NCBI GenBank assembly: GCA_020048895.1
Contig: JAIFLV010000064.1
Span: 1 to 51,239, forward strand
Direction: 5' to 3'
Source: Rhodoferax sp.
Lineage (GTDB): Bacteria; Pseudomonadota; Gammaproteobacteria; Burkholderiales; Burkholderiaceae_C
DNA: 51,239 bases
The first letter of the stretch is position 1. Each line of letters starts with the position of its first letter. Position numbers and translations under genes: made by a program. Positions 11,092 to 19,852 of this stretch are shown here, piece after piece. The notes under the pieces are model-generated. The model was given only the letters and a program-made list of their open reading frames with translations, was not told where the DNA came from and did not search any database.

Positions 11092-12357
11092 CTATTTGTT
11101 GCGTCCGCCCCGCCTTTGACCATTGGGGCTGTTGCGCCCACGCTGCCCCGATTCCTGACGTTGGCGCGAAAAACTGTCTGCACCGATATAGCCAAATGCG
11201 GTTTTCATCGGATCTGGCTGGCCTGACGCGCCCGCGCTCGGCGGCGCGCTGCGAGGCGCACCGCCGGACCCCCTGGGGCCACCCATGCGAGATCCGCGAC
11301 GCTTGTTCCTACCCTGTGGCGGACGCGCCGCACCGTCCTCGCGGCCGCCATGCGGGTTTACTGCACCTGTTCCAGGACCCCCAGCGGCGCGCGCAAGCGC
11401 GCGAATGTCAGCATCATCCAGTTCCATCCATGCGCCTCGTTTGAGACCTCTGGGCAGCACCATGGCACCATAGCGTATGCGAATCAATCGACTGACAGCA
11501 TGACCGACTGACTCCAGCATACGACGCACCTCGCGGTTGCGCCCCTCGGAAATGGTGACCCGGTACCAGCAGTTGGAACCTTCGCCCCCCCCCTCTTCGA
11601 TGGATCCGAATTGGGCGACCCCGTCGTCCAACGTGATGCCCTCCAACAATGCCTGCTTTTCCTCTTTGCTCAATGCACCGAGCACACGCACCGCATACTC
11701 TCGTTCGAGTCCAAATCGCGGGTGCATCAATTTGTTGGCCAGTTCACCCGAACTCGTGAACAGCAAAAGTCCTTCGGTATTGAGGTCCAAACGCCCGACG
11801 GATTGCCATTTGCCCTGTTGCAATTTGGGAAGGCGTCGAAACACCGTTGGCCGATTTTGCGGATCGTCGTGCGTGACCACTTCTCCGATGGGTTTGTGAT
11901 ATGCAAGGACACGGGCTGGCGGCGGTTCAATTCGAAAACGTATGGGTTTGCCGTTGATCTTGATGCTGTCGCCAAACTGGATACGCTGGCCAATGTGGGC
12001 CGGCTCGTTGTTCACCGAAATACGCCCTTCCAGAATGAGTTGCTCCATTTCCAGACGCGAGCCCATTCCCGACTGCGCCAGCACCTTGTGTAATTTCGGG
12101 CTTTCCGCCAACGGCGCCAACACGCGTTTGGGCGACGCCAGTTCTTCGGCCTCCTCGTCAGCATCGAACTGACCGGTGATGATCTCCGCAAACCGGTTGT
12201 CAGTGTGGACTGGTGCCGATTGCCGCACTGCATCCTGCGCGGACTCACCCACAGGGACCACCTTGTCCGATGCATCGACAACAGACGGCAACGACGTTTC
12301 CACCACTTCGGTAGCAATCTCGGTTTTGGGCTCTTGCGCTTCGGAGGATCCGTTCAT
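11092..12357 (-). CDS. rluB: 23S rRNA pseudouridine(2605) synthase RluB
   Basis: RluB isomerises U2605 of 23S rRNA. The 421-residue protein has an N-terminal acidic extension of about 85 residues and an S4 RNA-binding domain ([20 protein letters not shown]). The catalytic RsuA-family domain contains [14 protein letters not shown], whose Asp is the nucleophile. It ends in a long Gly/Arg-rich basic tail ([14 protein letters not shown]). The extensions make it longer than the roughly 290 residues of E. coli RluB, as is common in Burkholderiales. Its start overlaps the scpB stop by 4 nt. Confidence 0.93.
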   Translation of the reverse strand: MNGSSEAQEPKTEIATEVVETSLPSVVDASDKVVPVGESAQDAVRQSAPVHTDNRFAEIITGQFDADEEAEELASPKRVLAPLAESPKLHKVLAQSGMGSRLEMEQLILEGRISVNNEPAHIGQRIQFGDSIKINGKPIRFRIEPPPARVLAYHKPIGEVVTHDDPQNRPTVFRRLPKLQQGKWQSVGRLDLNTEGLLLFTSSGELANKLMHPRFGLEREYAVRVLGALSKEEKQALLEGITLDDGVAQFGSIEEGGGEGSNCWYRVTISEGRNREVRRMLESVGHAVSRLIRIRYGAMVLPRGLKRGAWMELDDADIRALARAAGGPGTGAVNPHGGREDGAARPPQGRNKRRGSRMGGPRGSGGAPRSAPPSAGASGQPDPMKTAFGYIGADSFSRQRQESGQRGRNSPNGQRRGGRNK

Positions 12358-13031
12358 TGTGCTGTTCCGTTCATTTGCATGTTCGCCTCAATGTTCAATG
12401 TATCAAGTGGCATGTCGAGCTGTGCTGTGTGCTCGGTTAACGCAGGGACACTCGAGGTATGCATCACCAAAGACTCTTCCAAAGCCTGAGTCAAATCACC
12501 AAACTCCAACACTGGATTCGCAGGACTTTCGAGCAAGGGCAACTGGTCCAGGCTGCCTAATCCCAAATCATCCAGGAATTGTCGGGTGGTCGCATACAGC
12601 GCAGGACGCCCGGGAGCCTCTCGATGGCCGATAACCTCAACCCAACCGCGGTCTTCGAGTTGTTTGATAAGCAGGCTGTTGATGGTGACACCTCGAATGT
12701 CCTCCATGTCACCTCGCGTCACCGGCTGGCGGTAGGCAATGATCGCAAGCGTTTCCAGCGTGGCACGGGTATAGCGCGGCGGTTTTTCAGGGTGCAACCG
12801 ATCCAGATAATCCCGCAACTCGGGGCGACTCTGAAACCGCCATCCGCTGGCGACCTGCACCAGTTCTGCTCCTTTGCCGGCCCAATCCATCTGCAACTCT
12901 TCGAGCAGCGACTTCAATGTGTCCACGCCCAATGCATCCTGGAAAAGGACTCGCATATCACGCACTGGCAGCGGTTGCTGTGAACAGATCAATGCGGTCT
13001 CCAGGACCCGCTTTGCTTGCGCCAAATTCAT
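12354..13031 (-). CDS. scpB: Segregation and condensation protein ScpB
   Basis: ScpB is the winged-helix kleisin-associated subunit of the SMC-ScpAB condensin. The 225-residue protein has two winged-helix units; the hallmark segment is [20 protein letters not shown]. scpA is not adjacent in this window. It is translationally coupled to rluB, and scpB-rluB is a frequent pair. Confidence 0.93.
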   Translation of the reverse strand: MNLAQAKRVLETALICSQQPLPVRDMRVLFQDALGVDTLKSLLEELQMDWAGKGAELVQVASGWRFQSRPELRDYLDRLHPEKPPRYTRATLETLAIIAYRQPVTRGDMEDIRGVTINSLLIKQLEDRGWVEVIGHREAPGRPALYATTRQFLDDLGLGSLDQLPLLESPANPVLEFGDLTQALEESLVMHTSSVPALTEHTAQLDMPLDTLNIEANMQMNGTAQ

Positions 13032-13051
13032 CTTCAGGCTTTTCAGGATAT

Positions 13052-13068
13052 GTCACTGCAATAGTGAC
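13052..13068 (-). promoter_or_regulatory. Inverted repeat upstream of scpB
   Basis: GTCACT-N5-AGTGAC is a perfect 6-bp stem with a 5-nt loop, 20 nt upstream of the scpB ATG. It could be an operator or a leader hairpin. The 111-nt rluD-scpB gap holds no credible gene. Confidence 0.3.
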
Positions 13069-13142
13069 GGCGTAAGGAATCAAGGTGGCGGGCAGCTGCG
13101 TGCACTTGGCACGGTGCCGACCCACGGCATTCGCATGGGTAC

Positions 13143-14171
13143 TCAAGGGCTCGCAAGCCCGTCGGGCAAATTGTAGCTCAGCGACCGTGCCGTCAAGGCC
13201 TCACCAAAATCCCCTGGCACGCGGGACTCAAACAACAGCTCTGTGCCTGTCACGGGATGGCGGAAAGCCAGCCGGAAGGCGTGGAGCGCCTGACGCACGA
13301 TGCCGGCATCAGGTCGACCGCCGTACACCAAATCGCCCAGAAGCGGATGCCCCAAAGATGCCATATGGACACGAATCTGATGGGTGCGTCCGGTATGCAA
13401 AACACATTGGACCAAGCAGGAATCACTTGCGTTATCAAGCAGATGAAAGTCGGTTCGAGCCGCTTTGCCCTGTGTTTTTTGGAGGTCCACTACGGCCATG
13501 CGAAGGCGATTGCGCGGATCGCGGCCAATGGCATGGTCCACCGTCACAGCGGCACTCCCGACCCAACGGTGGTGACCAATTGCCAGGTACTGTCGACTCA
13601 CCTCGCGCGCAGCGATGGCGCTGACCAGCGCGTCCATGGCTTGCCGCGAGCGGGCTACCACCATCAGCCCGCTGGTGTCTTTGTCCAACCTGTGCACAAT
13701 TCCAGCCCTGGGGATGAGGGCGCTGCGTTTGTCAAATGCGAGAAGGCCATTGAGCAGCGTGCCGCTCCAATGACCCGGTGCGGGATGCACGACAAGCCCC
13801 GCAGGTTTATTCACAACAAGCACATGTGCGTCCTCATGGACCACCTCAAAAGCAATGTCCTGAGGTTGAAATGCCTGGCTCTGCTGCGTTGGACGCAACG
13901 TCACGCACATCAGGTCGCCGACTTTCACCCTGCGCGAAGCTTTTTCGGACAATTGCCCATTGAGGCTGACCAAGCCGCCTTCAAGCAACTGTTGCAGATA
14001 ACTTCTGGAAAACTCGGGCACCATCAGTGCCAGGGCACGGTCAACCCGCTCACCATGCAGTTCCACGGGAACCCGAAGTTGGCGCTCCTCCGCTTCGACA
14101 CTCAGATCGTCGCTCTCTTCGCCATGCGCCGACCAGAGGGGTATCGATATAATCGCGCCGGTCTGTTTCAA
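13143..14171 (-). CDS. rluD: 23S rRNA pseudouridine(1911/1915/1917) synthase RluD
   Basis: RluD modifies helix 69 of 23S rRNA. The protein has an S4 domain (VDRALALMVPEFSRSYLQQL) followed by the RluA-family catalytic core with HRLDKDTSGLMVVARS (catalytic Asp) and HTGRTHQIRVHMASLGHPLL. No in-frame ATG precedes the S4 domain. The TTG at 14171 has GAGGA 5 nt upstream and is preferred over a TTG at 14183. The start therefore lies only 14 nt from the divergent bamD ATG, so any rluD promoter would lie inside bamD coding sequence. Confidence 0.88.
   Translation of the reverse strand: MKQTGAIISIPLWSAHGEESDDLSVEAEERQLRVPVELHGERVDRALALMVPEFSRSYLQQLLEGGLVSLNGQLSEKASRRVKVGDLMCVTLRPTQQSQAFQPQDIAFEVVHEDAHVLVVNKPAGLVVHPAPGHWSGTLLNGLLAFDKRSALIPRAGIVHRLDKDTSGLMVVARSRQAMDALVSAIAAREVSRQYLAIGHHRWVGSAAVTVDHAIGRDPRNRLRMAVVDLQKTQGKAARTDFHLLDNASDSCLVQCVLHTGRTHQIRVHMASLGHPLLGDLVYGGRPDAGIVRQALHAFRLAFRHPVTGTELLFESRVPGDFGEALTARSLSYNLPDGLASP
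14148..14153 (+). promoter_or_regulatory. Consensus -10 box (TATAAT) for bamD
   Basis: A perfect TATAAT lies 32 nt upstream of the bamD ATG. No good -35 box is seen at 16-18 nt spacing. The box falls within the first codons of divergent rluD. Confidence 0.5.
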
Positions 14172-14185
14172 GAAAGTCCTCAAAA

Positions 14186-14992
14186 ATGCTTCGAGTCAAA
14201 TTATCGGTCGTTTACGCCTGCCTGTTGACGATCGGTTTGCTCCTGCTTGGTGGTTGTGGCACCACCTCTGCCGATAAGACGGAAGGCATGAGCCCCAATA
14301 CCCTCTACAGTGAGGCCAAGGATGAAATGGGCAACGGACAATGGGAGCGTGCCATTCTCCTGCTGGAAAAACTGGAAGCTCGGGCAGCGGGCACACCGCT
14401 GGCGCAGCAGGCGCAACTGGACAAAGCTTACGCCCAGTACAAGACCGCAGAAACTGCCCAGGCAATGGCAACCATCGAGCGTTTTATGAAATTGCATCCA
14501 GCGAGTCCCGCACTGGATTACGCGCTGTACCTGAAGGGAATGGTCAATTTCAACGATGACATGGGACTGTTTTCAAAGTATGTGCGGCAAGACCTCGCTG
14601 AACGCGATCAAAAAGCTTCCAAAGAATCGTTCGAAGCTTTCAAGGAGCTGGTGACTCGGTTTCCGGACTCCCGTTACTCGCCCGATGCCCGCCTGCGCAT
14701 GGGCTATATCGTCAATTCCTTGGCGCGGTATGAAGTCTTCGTTGCCCGCTATTACTACAAGCGTGGAGCCTACCTGGCCGCCATCAGCCGGGCGCAGCAG
14801 GCCGTGACCGATTACCGCGATGTGCCGGCACAGGAAGAAGCTCTGTTTATTCTTGTCAAATCCTATGATGCACTGGGTATGACCCAATTGCGTGACGATA
14901 CGAAAAGGGTGCTTGAACGGACCTATCCGCAATCGACCTTTCTGGCATCGAATATCAAGCCCGATTCGGGTCCGTGGTGGAAAATTTGGTAA
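14186..14992 (+). CDS. bamD: Outer membrane assembly lipoprotein BamD (ComL)
   Basis: BamD is the essential lipoprotein of the BAM complex and binds BamA and unfolded outer-membrane proteins. The 268-residue precursor has a lipoprotein signal ending in LGGC (Cys24) and about five TPRs, starting with TLYSEAKDEMGNGQWERAIL. Its last 38 nt overlap the 3' end of the oppositely oriented helicase gene. Confidence 0.95.
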   Translation: MLRVKLSVVYACLLTIGLLLLGGCGTTSADKTEGMSPNTLYSEAKDEMGNGQWERAILLLEKLEARAAGTPLAQQAQLDKAYAQYKTAETAQAMATIERFMKLHPASPALDYALYLKGMVNFNDDMGLFSKYVRQDLAERDQKASKESFEAFKELVTRFPDSRYSPDARLRMGYIVNSLARYEVFVARYYYKRGAYLAAISRAQQAVTDYRDVPAQEEALFILVKSYDALGMTQLRDDTKRVLERTYPQSTFLASNIKPDSGPWWKIW

Positions 14993-16961
14993 GAGTTCCC
15001 AGGTACTGCATGAAAGCCGCATGGTCTTGCAGGTTGTCCATCGCTGGCAAGGAACGCAGCATTTTCTTGCCATAACCTGAGCGCATCAGCCGCACATCGC
15101 ATATCACCAGAACACCGCGATCGGATTCGCGGCGTATCAGACGCCCGGCACCCTGCTTCAGTGCCACCGTCGCACGTGGCAAGTGCAATTCCACAAAGGG
15201 CTTGCGGCCTGCAGACTCCATGTCACTGGCGCGTGCAGCCAGCACTGGATCGTCGGGCGGTGCAAAAGGCAACTTGTCGATCACGACCATTTGCAATGCA
15301 TCTCCTGGCATATCAAACCCTTGCCAAAATGACGCACACGCCACCAGCACGGTGCCGCGCTTGCCGTGGGACCCTTGCACGCTGAACCGCTCGACCAACT
15401 CTCTTTTGGAACCTTGCCCCTGCACCAGTACGTCTATGCCCTCGTGCGCAGGCAAGTGTCTCAGGAGAGCGTCGCCTATGCTGCGCATGGCCCGCAAAGT
15501 CGTGGTCAGCACCAGTGTACGGCCGCCCAAGACCTCCAACGCCTGGGCGATCAGCAATGCAACACAATCGCTGTGCAGAGGATCGGCAGGCAGGGGGAGA
15601 TGCGGTGGCACATATATTGCCGCTTGTTCTGCATAGTTGAAAGGACTTTCCACCTGCAACACCCTGGCCCCGTGCAGCCCACTGGAATCAATAAACCACG
15701 ATAGTTGCGCATCGTGTCCCAGGGTTGCTGAGGTAAAGGTCCACGATCGAAGGTGCTGGCCAGTGACGGTCTGCGCCTTGACCATCGCCTGCAACGCGTT
15801 CGTAACACTCAAAGGCGACTCAAAAAAACGAACACTCGCGCCCACCTCGACCCAACGCACCTTCCCCGGCAGCACAGGCATCGCGAACAAGGAGACGCTT
15901 TCACGCAGTGCCTGCAAGCGCTGCAACAACACGCGCCATGTCGGCGAGGCATCCTCCATGGGAGCGAGTGCACTTGCAACCATGGACATGCAATCGAGCA
16001 ATCGCTGAATGTGCGTACGCCAAAGCCACGGATCCACTCCCGCCGGAGCGTCACATTTCCAAGCCATCCTTCCCGGCTGACTGGAAAAAAGTGATTGCAA
16101 TGCGTTCGCGGCGTTCTGCATGGCCACTACCTGCGCTCGCCAACCTGCGGATATCCAAGCCAAACTCTCGCCTGTGGCCTGCAGGTCCTTCAGGAAGTGT
16201 GTTAGCTGGTGGGTGGACCACTGCTGCGCCAGGAATTGCAGCCCGATGTCGTCAAGTTGGTGTGCCTCGTCCAGCACCACCGCAGTCACGCTGGGCAACA
16301 ATTCCGTGATACCCGACTCCCGGAACTGCAGGTCGGCAAAGAAGAGGTGGTGGTTCACGACGATGAGGTCCGCCGCCATCGCCGCCTTTCGTGCCTTATT
16401 CACATGGCAATCACTTGCGTGGGGGCAGACGTTGCCAAGACAATTGTCACGCGTGGAGGAGACCAGCGCCATGACCGGAGAATCTTCTTCCAGCGTGGGC
16501 AGTTCGCCCAAATCGCCCGTCAGCGTCCTGCGCGCCCATTGCTCCACTTCGGACACCTCACGCAATTGCACCGGGTGCCAGTCGATGTCGGCGTGGCGAG
16601 CCACTTGCATGCGCATTGTGCACAAGTAACTGCTTCGACCTTTTAGCATCACCACCCGTAGCGGGATCTCCAACGCGGACATGAGTCGGGGCAGATCGCG
16701 ATGAAAGAGTTGATCCTGCAAGGCCTTGCTGGCCGTCGACACCAGAACCCTCTGCCCACTGAGCAGGGCCGGTACGAGATAGGCGTAGGTCTTGCCAATG
16801 CCGGTACCGGCCTCAACCACCAGCACGCCACCTTCCTCCATGGTTTGAGCGACGGCCTGCGCCATTTGCAATTGCCCAACCCGCGTGGTCCATTCAGGCT
16901 GTCCACGGGCAAGCACACCGTCGGCAACAAAGGCACATGCCACACGCTGCGGCAAGCTCAT
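14955..16961 (-). CDS. DinG/YoaA-type ATP-dependent DNA helicase
   Basis: This is a superfamily 2, XPD-like 5'-3' DNA helicase with an iron-sulfur cluster. The 668-residue protein shows Walker A GTGIGKTYAYLVPALL near residue 55, four candidate cluster cysteines (SYLC, DNCLG, NVCPH, SDC), DEAHQ as motif II, and a C-terminal QGAGRLIRRESDRG motif VI. It acts on R-loops, D-loops or stalled forks in relatives. It overlaps bamD tail to tail by 38 nt. I cannot separate DinG from YoaA by eye. Confidence 0.9.
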   Translation of the reverse strand: MSLPQRVACAFVADGVLARGQPEWTTRVGQLQMAQAVAQTMEEGGVLVVEAGTGIGKTYAYLVPALLSGQRVLVSTASKALQDQLFHRDLPRLMSALEIPLRVVMLKGRSSYLCTMRMQVARHADIDWHPVQLREVSEVEQWARRTLTGDLGELPTLEEDSPVMALVSSTRDNCLGNVCPHASDCHVNKARKAAMAADLIVVNHHLFFADLQFRESGITELLPSVTAVVLDEAHQLDDIGLQFLAQQWSTHQLTHFLKDLQATGESLAWISAGWRAQVVAMQNAANALQSLFSSQPGRMAWKCDAPAGVDPWLWRTHIQRLLDCMSMVASALAPMEDASPTWRVLLQRLQALRESVSLFAMPVLPGKVRWVEVGASVRFFESPLSVTNALQAMVKAQTVTGQHLRSWTFTSATLGHDAQLSWFIDSSGLHGARVLQVESPFNYAEQAAIYVPPHLPLPADPLHSDCVALLIAQALEVLGGRTLVLTTTLRAMRSIGDALLRHLPAHEGIDVLVQGQGSKRELVERFSVQGSHGKRGTVLVACASFWQGFDMPGDALQMVVIDKLPFAPPDDPVLAARASDMESAGRKPFVELHLPRATVALKQGAGRLIRRESDRGVLVICDVRLMRSGYGKKMLRSLPAMDNLQDHAAFMQYLGTLTKFSTTDPNRA

Positions 16962-16964
16962 GGA

Positions 16965-17168
16965 TCAGGCTGGTTCGTTCGGCTCAAGCGCGTCCTTTAG
17001 CCGGGCAATCTCGTCACGCAGTGCAAGTCGGCGCTTCTTCAGGCGGCGCACCATGAGTTCATCCACGGGTGCCAGCGCCACGGTGCGGTCAATGACCGCG
17101 TTCAGATCGGCGTGCTCCATCTGCAGTTCTATCAATCTGCGTTGAGGGGAATGTAGATTTGCGTCCAA
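16965..17168 (-). CDS. YdcH-family (DUF465) small protein
   Basis: This is a 67-residue, highly charged helical protein typical of the YdcH/DUF465 family, whose function is unknown. It is mostly coiled coil, with VDELMVRRLKKRRLALRDEI as the conserved core. It ends 3 nt before the helicase start and is probably co-transcribed with it. Confidence 0.8.
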   Translation of the reverse strand: MDANLHSPQRRLIELQMEHADLNAVIDRTVALAPVDELMVRRLKKRRLALRDEIARLKDALEPNEPA

Positions 17169-17282
17169 ATGTAAATTGTGACTCTGGTCATGGTTAAATC
17201 GAGCCCGACTTGGGCTGGTGCGTTCGATAATACGACCAGACCGACCTAAATATCGAAAGAATTGCTTGGCGACCCTCCCAAT

Positions 17283-18047
17283 ATGGCAACAGGCTACCGA
17301 CTAACCGCTTCTACCGGCATTCATAAAGGCGATCGTGACTACCAGCAGGACCAGGTGGCGCTGCTCAAGCATGGCCGCGTCAATGGGTGCGTATTGGCGA
17401 TTGTTGCCGATGGGATGGGCGGGCGCAGCGGTGGACGAAAAGCATCTGACCAGGTCATGCTGACTGCCAAGCAGTTGTTCGAACGCTACGACCCCGAAAC
17501 CGACGATGCGTCGGCCACGCTGATGCAAATCGTGCAGGAGGCGCACATTGTCATCAAGTTGACCGCTATCTCGGCCGAGGAAGAACCCCACAGCACTTTG
17601 GCTGGGTTTCTCATCAACCCGGGTGGCGATTGCCATTGGGCCCATACAGGCGACTCCCGGATTTACCATTACCACGGCAATCAGTTCGTCAAACGCACCA
17701 TGGACCACTCCTACGTGCAGGCCCTGGTCAACCGCGGTGAAATCACCGAAGAGCAGGCCAGCGTGCATCCGCAGTCCAACATCCTGATGGGTTGTCTGGG
17801 CACCGAGGCTGATCCGCCGGTGGACTTCCATTTCATCCCCAAGTTACGCTCAGGCGACGTGTTGATGGCCTGCAGCGACGGCGTCTGGCATTACTTCAAC
17901 AATGGGGAATTGGGTTCGGTTCTGTCGACCTTGTCGGCACGGGAAGCGACGGAGTTCCTGATCGAGAAGGCCCGTTCACGCGGTCGCGGTGGCGGAGACA
18001 ACCTGTCGCTGGTGATTGTCAAACTCGAAGCGCTTGGCGGTAGTTGA
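17283..18047 (+). CDS. PP2C-family serine/threonine protein phosphatase
   Basis: This is a metal-dependent protein phosphatase. The 254-residue protein has the PP2C signatures in order: RDYQQDQ near the start, VADGMGGRSGG (metal-binding Asp), HTGDSRIYHY, ACSDGVWHYF and GGGDNLSLVIV. There is no membrane or sensor domain. The ATG at 17283 fits the usual start of the domain but lacks a clear ribosome site; a TTG at 17262 would add 7 residues. No partner kinase lies nearby, so the substrate is unknown. Confidence 0.85.
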   Translation: MATGYRLTASTGIHKGDRDYQQDQVALLKHGRVNGCVLAIVADGMGGRSGGRKASDQVMLTAKQLFERYDPETDDASATLMQIVQEAHIVIKLTAISAEEEPHSTLAGFLINPGGDCHWAHTGDSRIYHYHGNQFVKRTMDHSYVQALVNRGEITEEQASVHPQSNILMGCLGTEADPPVDFHFIPKLRSGDVLMACSDGVWHYFNNGELGSVLSTLSAREATEFLIEKARSRGRGGGDNLSLVIVKLEALGGS

Positions 18048-18058
18048 ATACCGCCAAG
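18033..18058. terminator. Hairpin across the PP2C stop codon, possible bidirectional terminator
   Basis: CTTGGCGGTA-GTTGAA-TACCGCCAAG is a perfect 10-bp stem with a 6-nt loop that contains the PP2C stop codon. No T-tract follows in either direction. It lies between two convergent genes, so transcription stop or mRNA 3'-end protection is plausible. Confidence 0.45.
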
Positions 18059-18083
18059 TGGGTTGCGAACCAACTCAATTGAT

Positions 18084-18683
18084 TCAAGGAGGCACCGGAA
18101 GCGCGAGGTGCGCCGGCACAGGCTCCCTCAGGCGCTGATCTCGCAAGTTTCGGCGCTCTTGTGCGTCCTGTTGTTTCTTGAGAAAACGTGCTTTCCTGGC
18201 CTCACGGGTAGCCGCATCGACGGCGTTTCCAGGTTTTGCTGCGCGATCGATCCCACGACTTTCGCCCGCCGGCAGTCGAGGCTCGCTTGCCTTGGACAGC
18301 GATGGCGTCTGCGTCCCGGCGGACGCCGAGGTCGCCGCCTGTTCGGCCTCGCGCTGCTGGCGTTGTGCGAGTTTTTCTCTGCGACTTTGACGGCTCTGCT
18401 CGGCCTGCTCCAGACGCTGGGCGCTGTTTATTTGTGCAATGCGCTGGTCCAACACGGCCATGCGTTCACGCCGCTGCGTGCGCACCCGGTTGACACAATC
18501 GGTCACGGCAAAACGGGCGTGACACTGCTGCTCCAGCGCGTCCAGTTCCCGGGATTGCTCCTGTCGCTGTGCCTCGATGCGGGATCGCTCGCCTTCATAG
18601 TCTTTCGATTCGGTGTGCGCTGCGACGCAAAACGTCAACATCCATACACACAAACATCGAATGGCAAAGTCACGCCCGCTCAT
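18084..18683 (-). CDS. Secreted coiled-coil protein of unknown function
   Basis: I do not recognise a function. The 199-residue protein starts with a likely signal peptide (FAIRCLCVWMLTFCVAAHTE). A long Arg/Gln/Glu-rich coiled coil follows, interrupted by a conserved-looking pair of cysteines in CHARFAVTDCVNRVR. It ends in an Ala/Pro/Arg-rich tail. Similar small periplasmic proteins occur in Burkholderiales as hypothetical proteins. Its ATG overlaps the zapE stop by 4 nt, so the two are co-expressed. Confidence 0.75.
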   Translation of the reverse strand: MSGRDFAIRCLCVWMLTFCVAAHTESKDYEGERSRIEAQRQEQSRELDALEQQCHARFAVTDCVNRVRTQRRERMAVLDQRIAQINSAQRLEQAEQSRQSRREKLAQRQQREAEQAATSASAGTQTPSLSKASEPRLPAGESRGIDRAAKPGNAVDAATREARKARFLKKQQDAQERRNLRDQRLREPVPAHLALPVPP

Positions 18684-19783
18684 GTCAATCGTGTTTCGAC
18701 CATCCGCCGATCCTGAGCAATGTACTCGCTCGACTGCATTTCGTTGAGGCGTGACACTGTGCGCGGGAATTCATGCACCATCGGACCTTCGGTATACAAA
18801 CCCTCCGGCACCACCGCGGCGGAAATCACCAACTTGACGCGCCGGTCGTACAGCACATCAACCAGCCAGGTGAACCTGCGTGCCTCGGATGCCATGCGCA
18901 CTGGCATATGCGGCACATTGCTCAAGAATACTGTGTGAAACTGGCTGGCGATTTCCAGATAGTCATTCTGCGAGCGCGGCCCGCCACACAGTGTGCGGAA
19001 GTCAAACCACACCACGCCGCCCGCTTTGCGCCGGCAATGAATCTCTCGAGCCTCGATCTGCAACAGTGGCGCTTCGTCCTGCGATGCAGCCAAAGCGTTG
19101 AACGCCTGTTCCATGGCCTCGTCCGCCTGCGCTCCCATTGGCACATGGTAGAGCTTGACATCCTCCAAGGTCCGTCGACGGTAGTCACAGCCGTTGTCTA
19201 CATTGAGAACCGTCATCCGCTCATTGAGCAAGGCAATAGCAGGCAGAATGCGATCGCGGTGCATTCCCCCTGGGTAAAGATCGTCGGGCTTGAAATTGGA
19301 AGTGGTCACCAGACCCACACCGTTGGCAAACAGCGCGGCAAGCAACCGATGCAGGATCATCGCATCGGTAATGTCTGCCACGTGGAATTCGTCAAAGCAG
19401 ATCAACCGGTAACGCACGGCCATGCGTTTGGCCAATTCGTCGAGTGGGTTCACGATGCCCTGCAGGTCCGACAACTCGCGGTGCACCTCGCGCATGAACT
19501 CGTGAAAGTGCAGTCGCGTTTTGCGCTTGAGCGGTACTGCATTGAAAAAACAGTCCATCAGAAAGCTTTTTCCCCGCCCCACCCCACCGTACATATACAC
19601 GCCCCTGGGGACTTCAGGCCGGTTGATCAGCTTCTTCAACGCATTGGAGCGTTTTTCCTTAAACGCCGACCACTGCCGGGCGCAGCGCTCGAGCTCCTCG
19701 ACGGCACGCAACTGGGCTGGGTCTGCGGTATACCCGCGGGCCTTCAGTTCGGCCTCGTAGGCTAGTTTGACACGCGATGGCAC
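18680..19783 (-). CDS. zapE: Cell division ATPase ZapE (AFG1 family)
   Basis: ZapE is an AAA-like ATPase that binds the Z-ring late in division and resembles mitochondrial AFG1. The 367-residue protein has Walker A GGVGRGKS at 66-73 and Walker B LICFDEFHVADITDAM. Further ATPase motifs include TSNFKPDDLY and the C-terminal RFTWLVDVLYDRR. It lies downstream of lpdA on the same strand, separated by a family T repeat. Confidence 0.92.
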   Translation of the reverse strand: MPSRVKLAYEAELKARGYTADPAQLRAVEELERCARQWSAFKEKRSNALKKLINRPEVPRGVYMYGGVGRGKSFLMDCFFNAVPLKRKTRLHFHEFMREVHRELSDLQGIVNPLDELAKRMAVRYRLICFDEFHVADITDAMILHRLLAALFANGVGLVTTSNFKPDDLYPGGMHRDRILPAIALLNERMTVLNVDNGCDYRRRTLEDVKLYHVPMGAQADEAMEQAFNALAASQDEAPLLQIEAREIHCRRKAGGVVWFDFRTLCGGPRSQNDYLEIASQFHTVFLSNVPHMPVRMASEARRFTWLVDVLYDRRVKLVISAAVVPEGLYTEGPMVHEFPRTVSRLNEMQSSEYIAQDRRMVETRLT

Positions 19784-19794
19784 TGCCGGATACC

Positions 19795-19842
19795 GCTATC
19801 AATTCCGTAGCTGCTTGCTCTCACCAGATAAGCGTCAGAGCC
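19795..19842 (+). repeat. Family T double-hairpin repeat, intergenic copy
   Basis: This 48-bp copy lies between lpdA and zapE. It contains GCTA...TAGC followed by GCTT...AAGC, i.e. two consecutive small hairpins. It aligns without gaps to copies in odhB, dsbB, cysI and the DUF934 gene, and with one extra base near the end to those in hrpA and cysN. It is the only copy of this family here that lies outside genes. Confidence 0.7.
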
Positions 19843-19852
19843 CACTTTGTCT

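Noticed and set aside
12958..13146. Small 62-codon gene between rluD and scpB
   Set aside because: It overlaps the scpB start in another frame, lacks a ribosome site and resembles no family.
13160..13200. Family T copy at the 3' end of rluD (TTGTAGCTC...)
   Set aside because: The distance from TAGCT to the downstream GGCC is 8 nt too short and the second hairpin is absent.
18773..19765. Open frame of 330 codons antisense to zapE
   Set aside because: It overlaps a well-supported ATPase gene completely and shows no protein family features.
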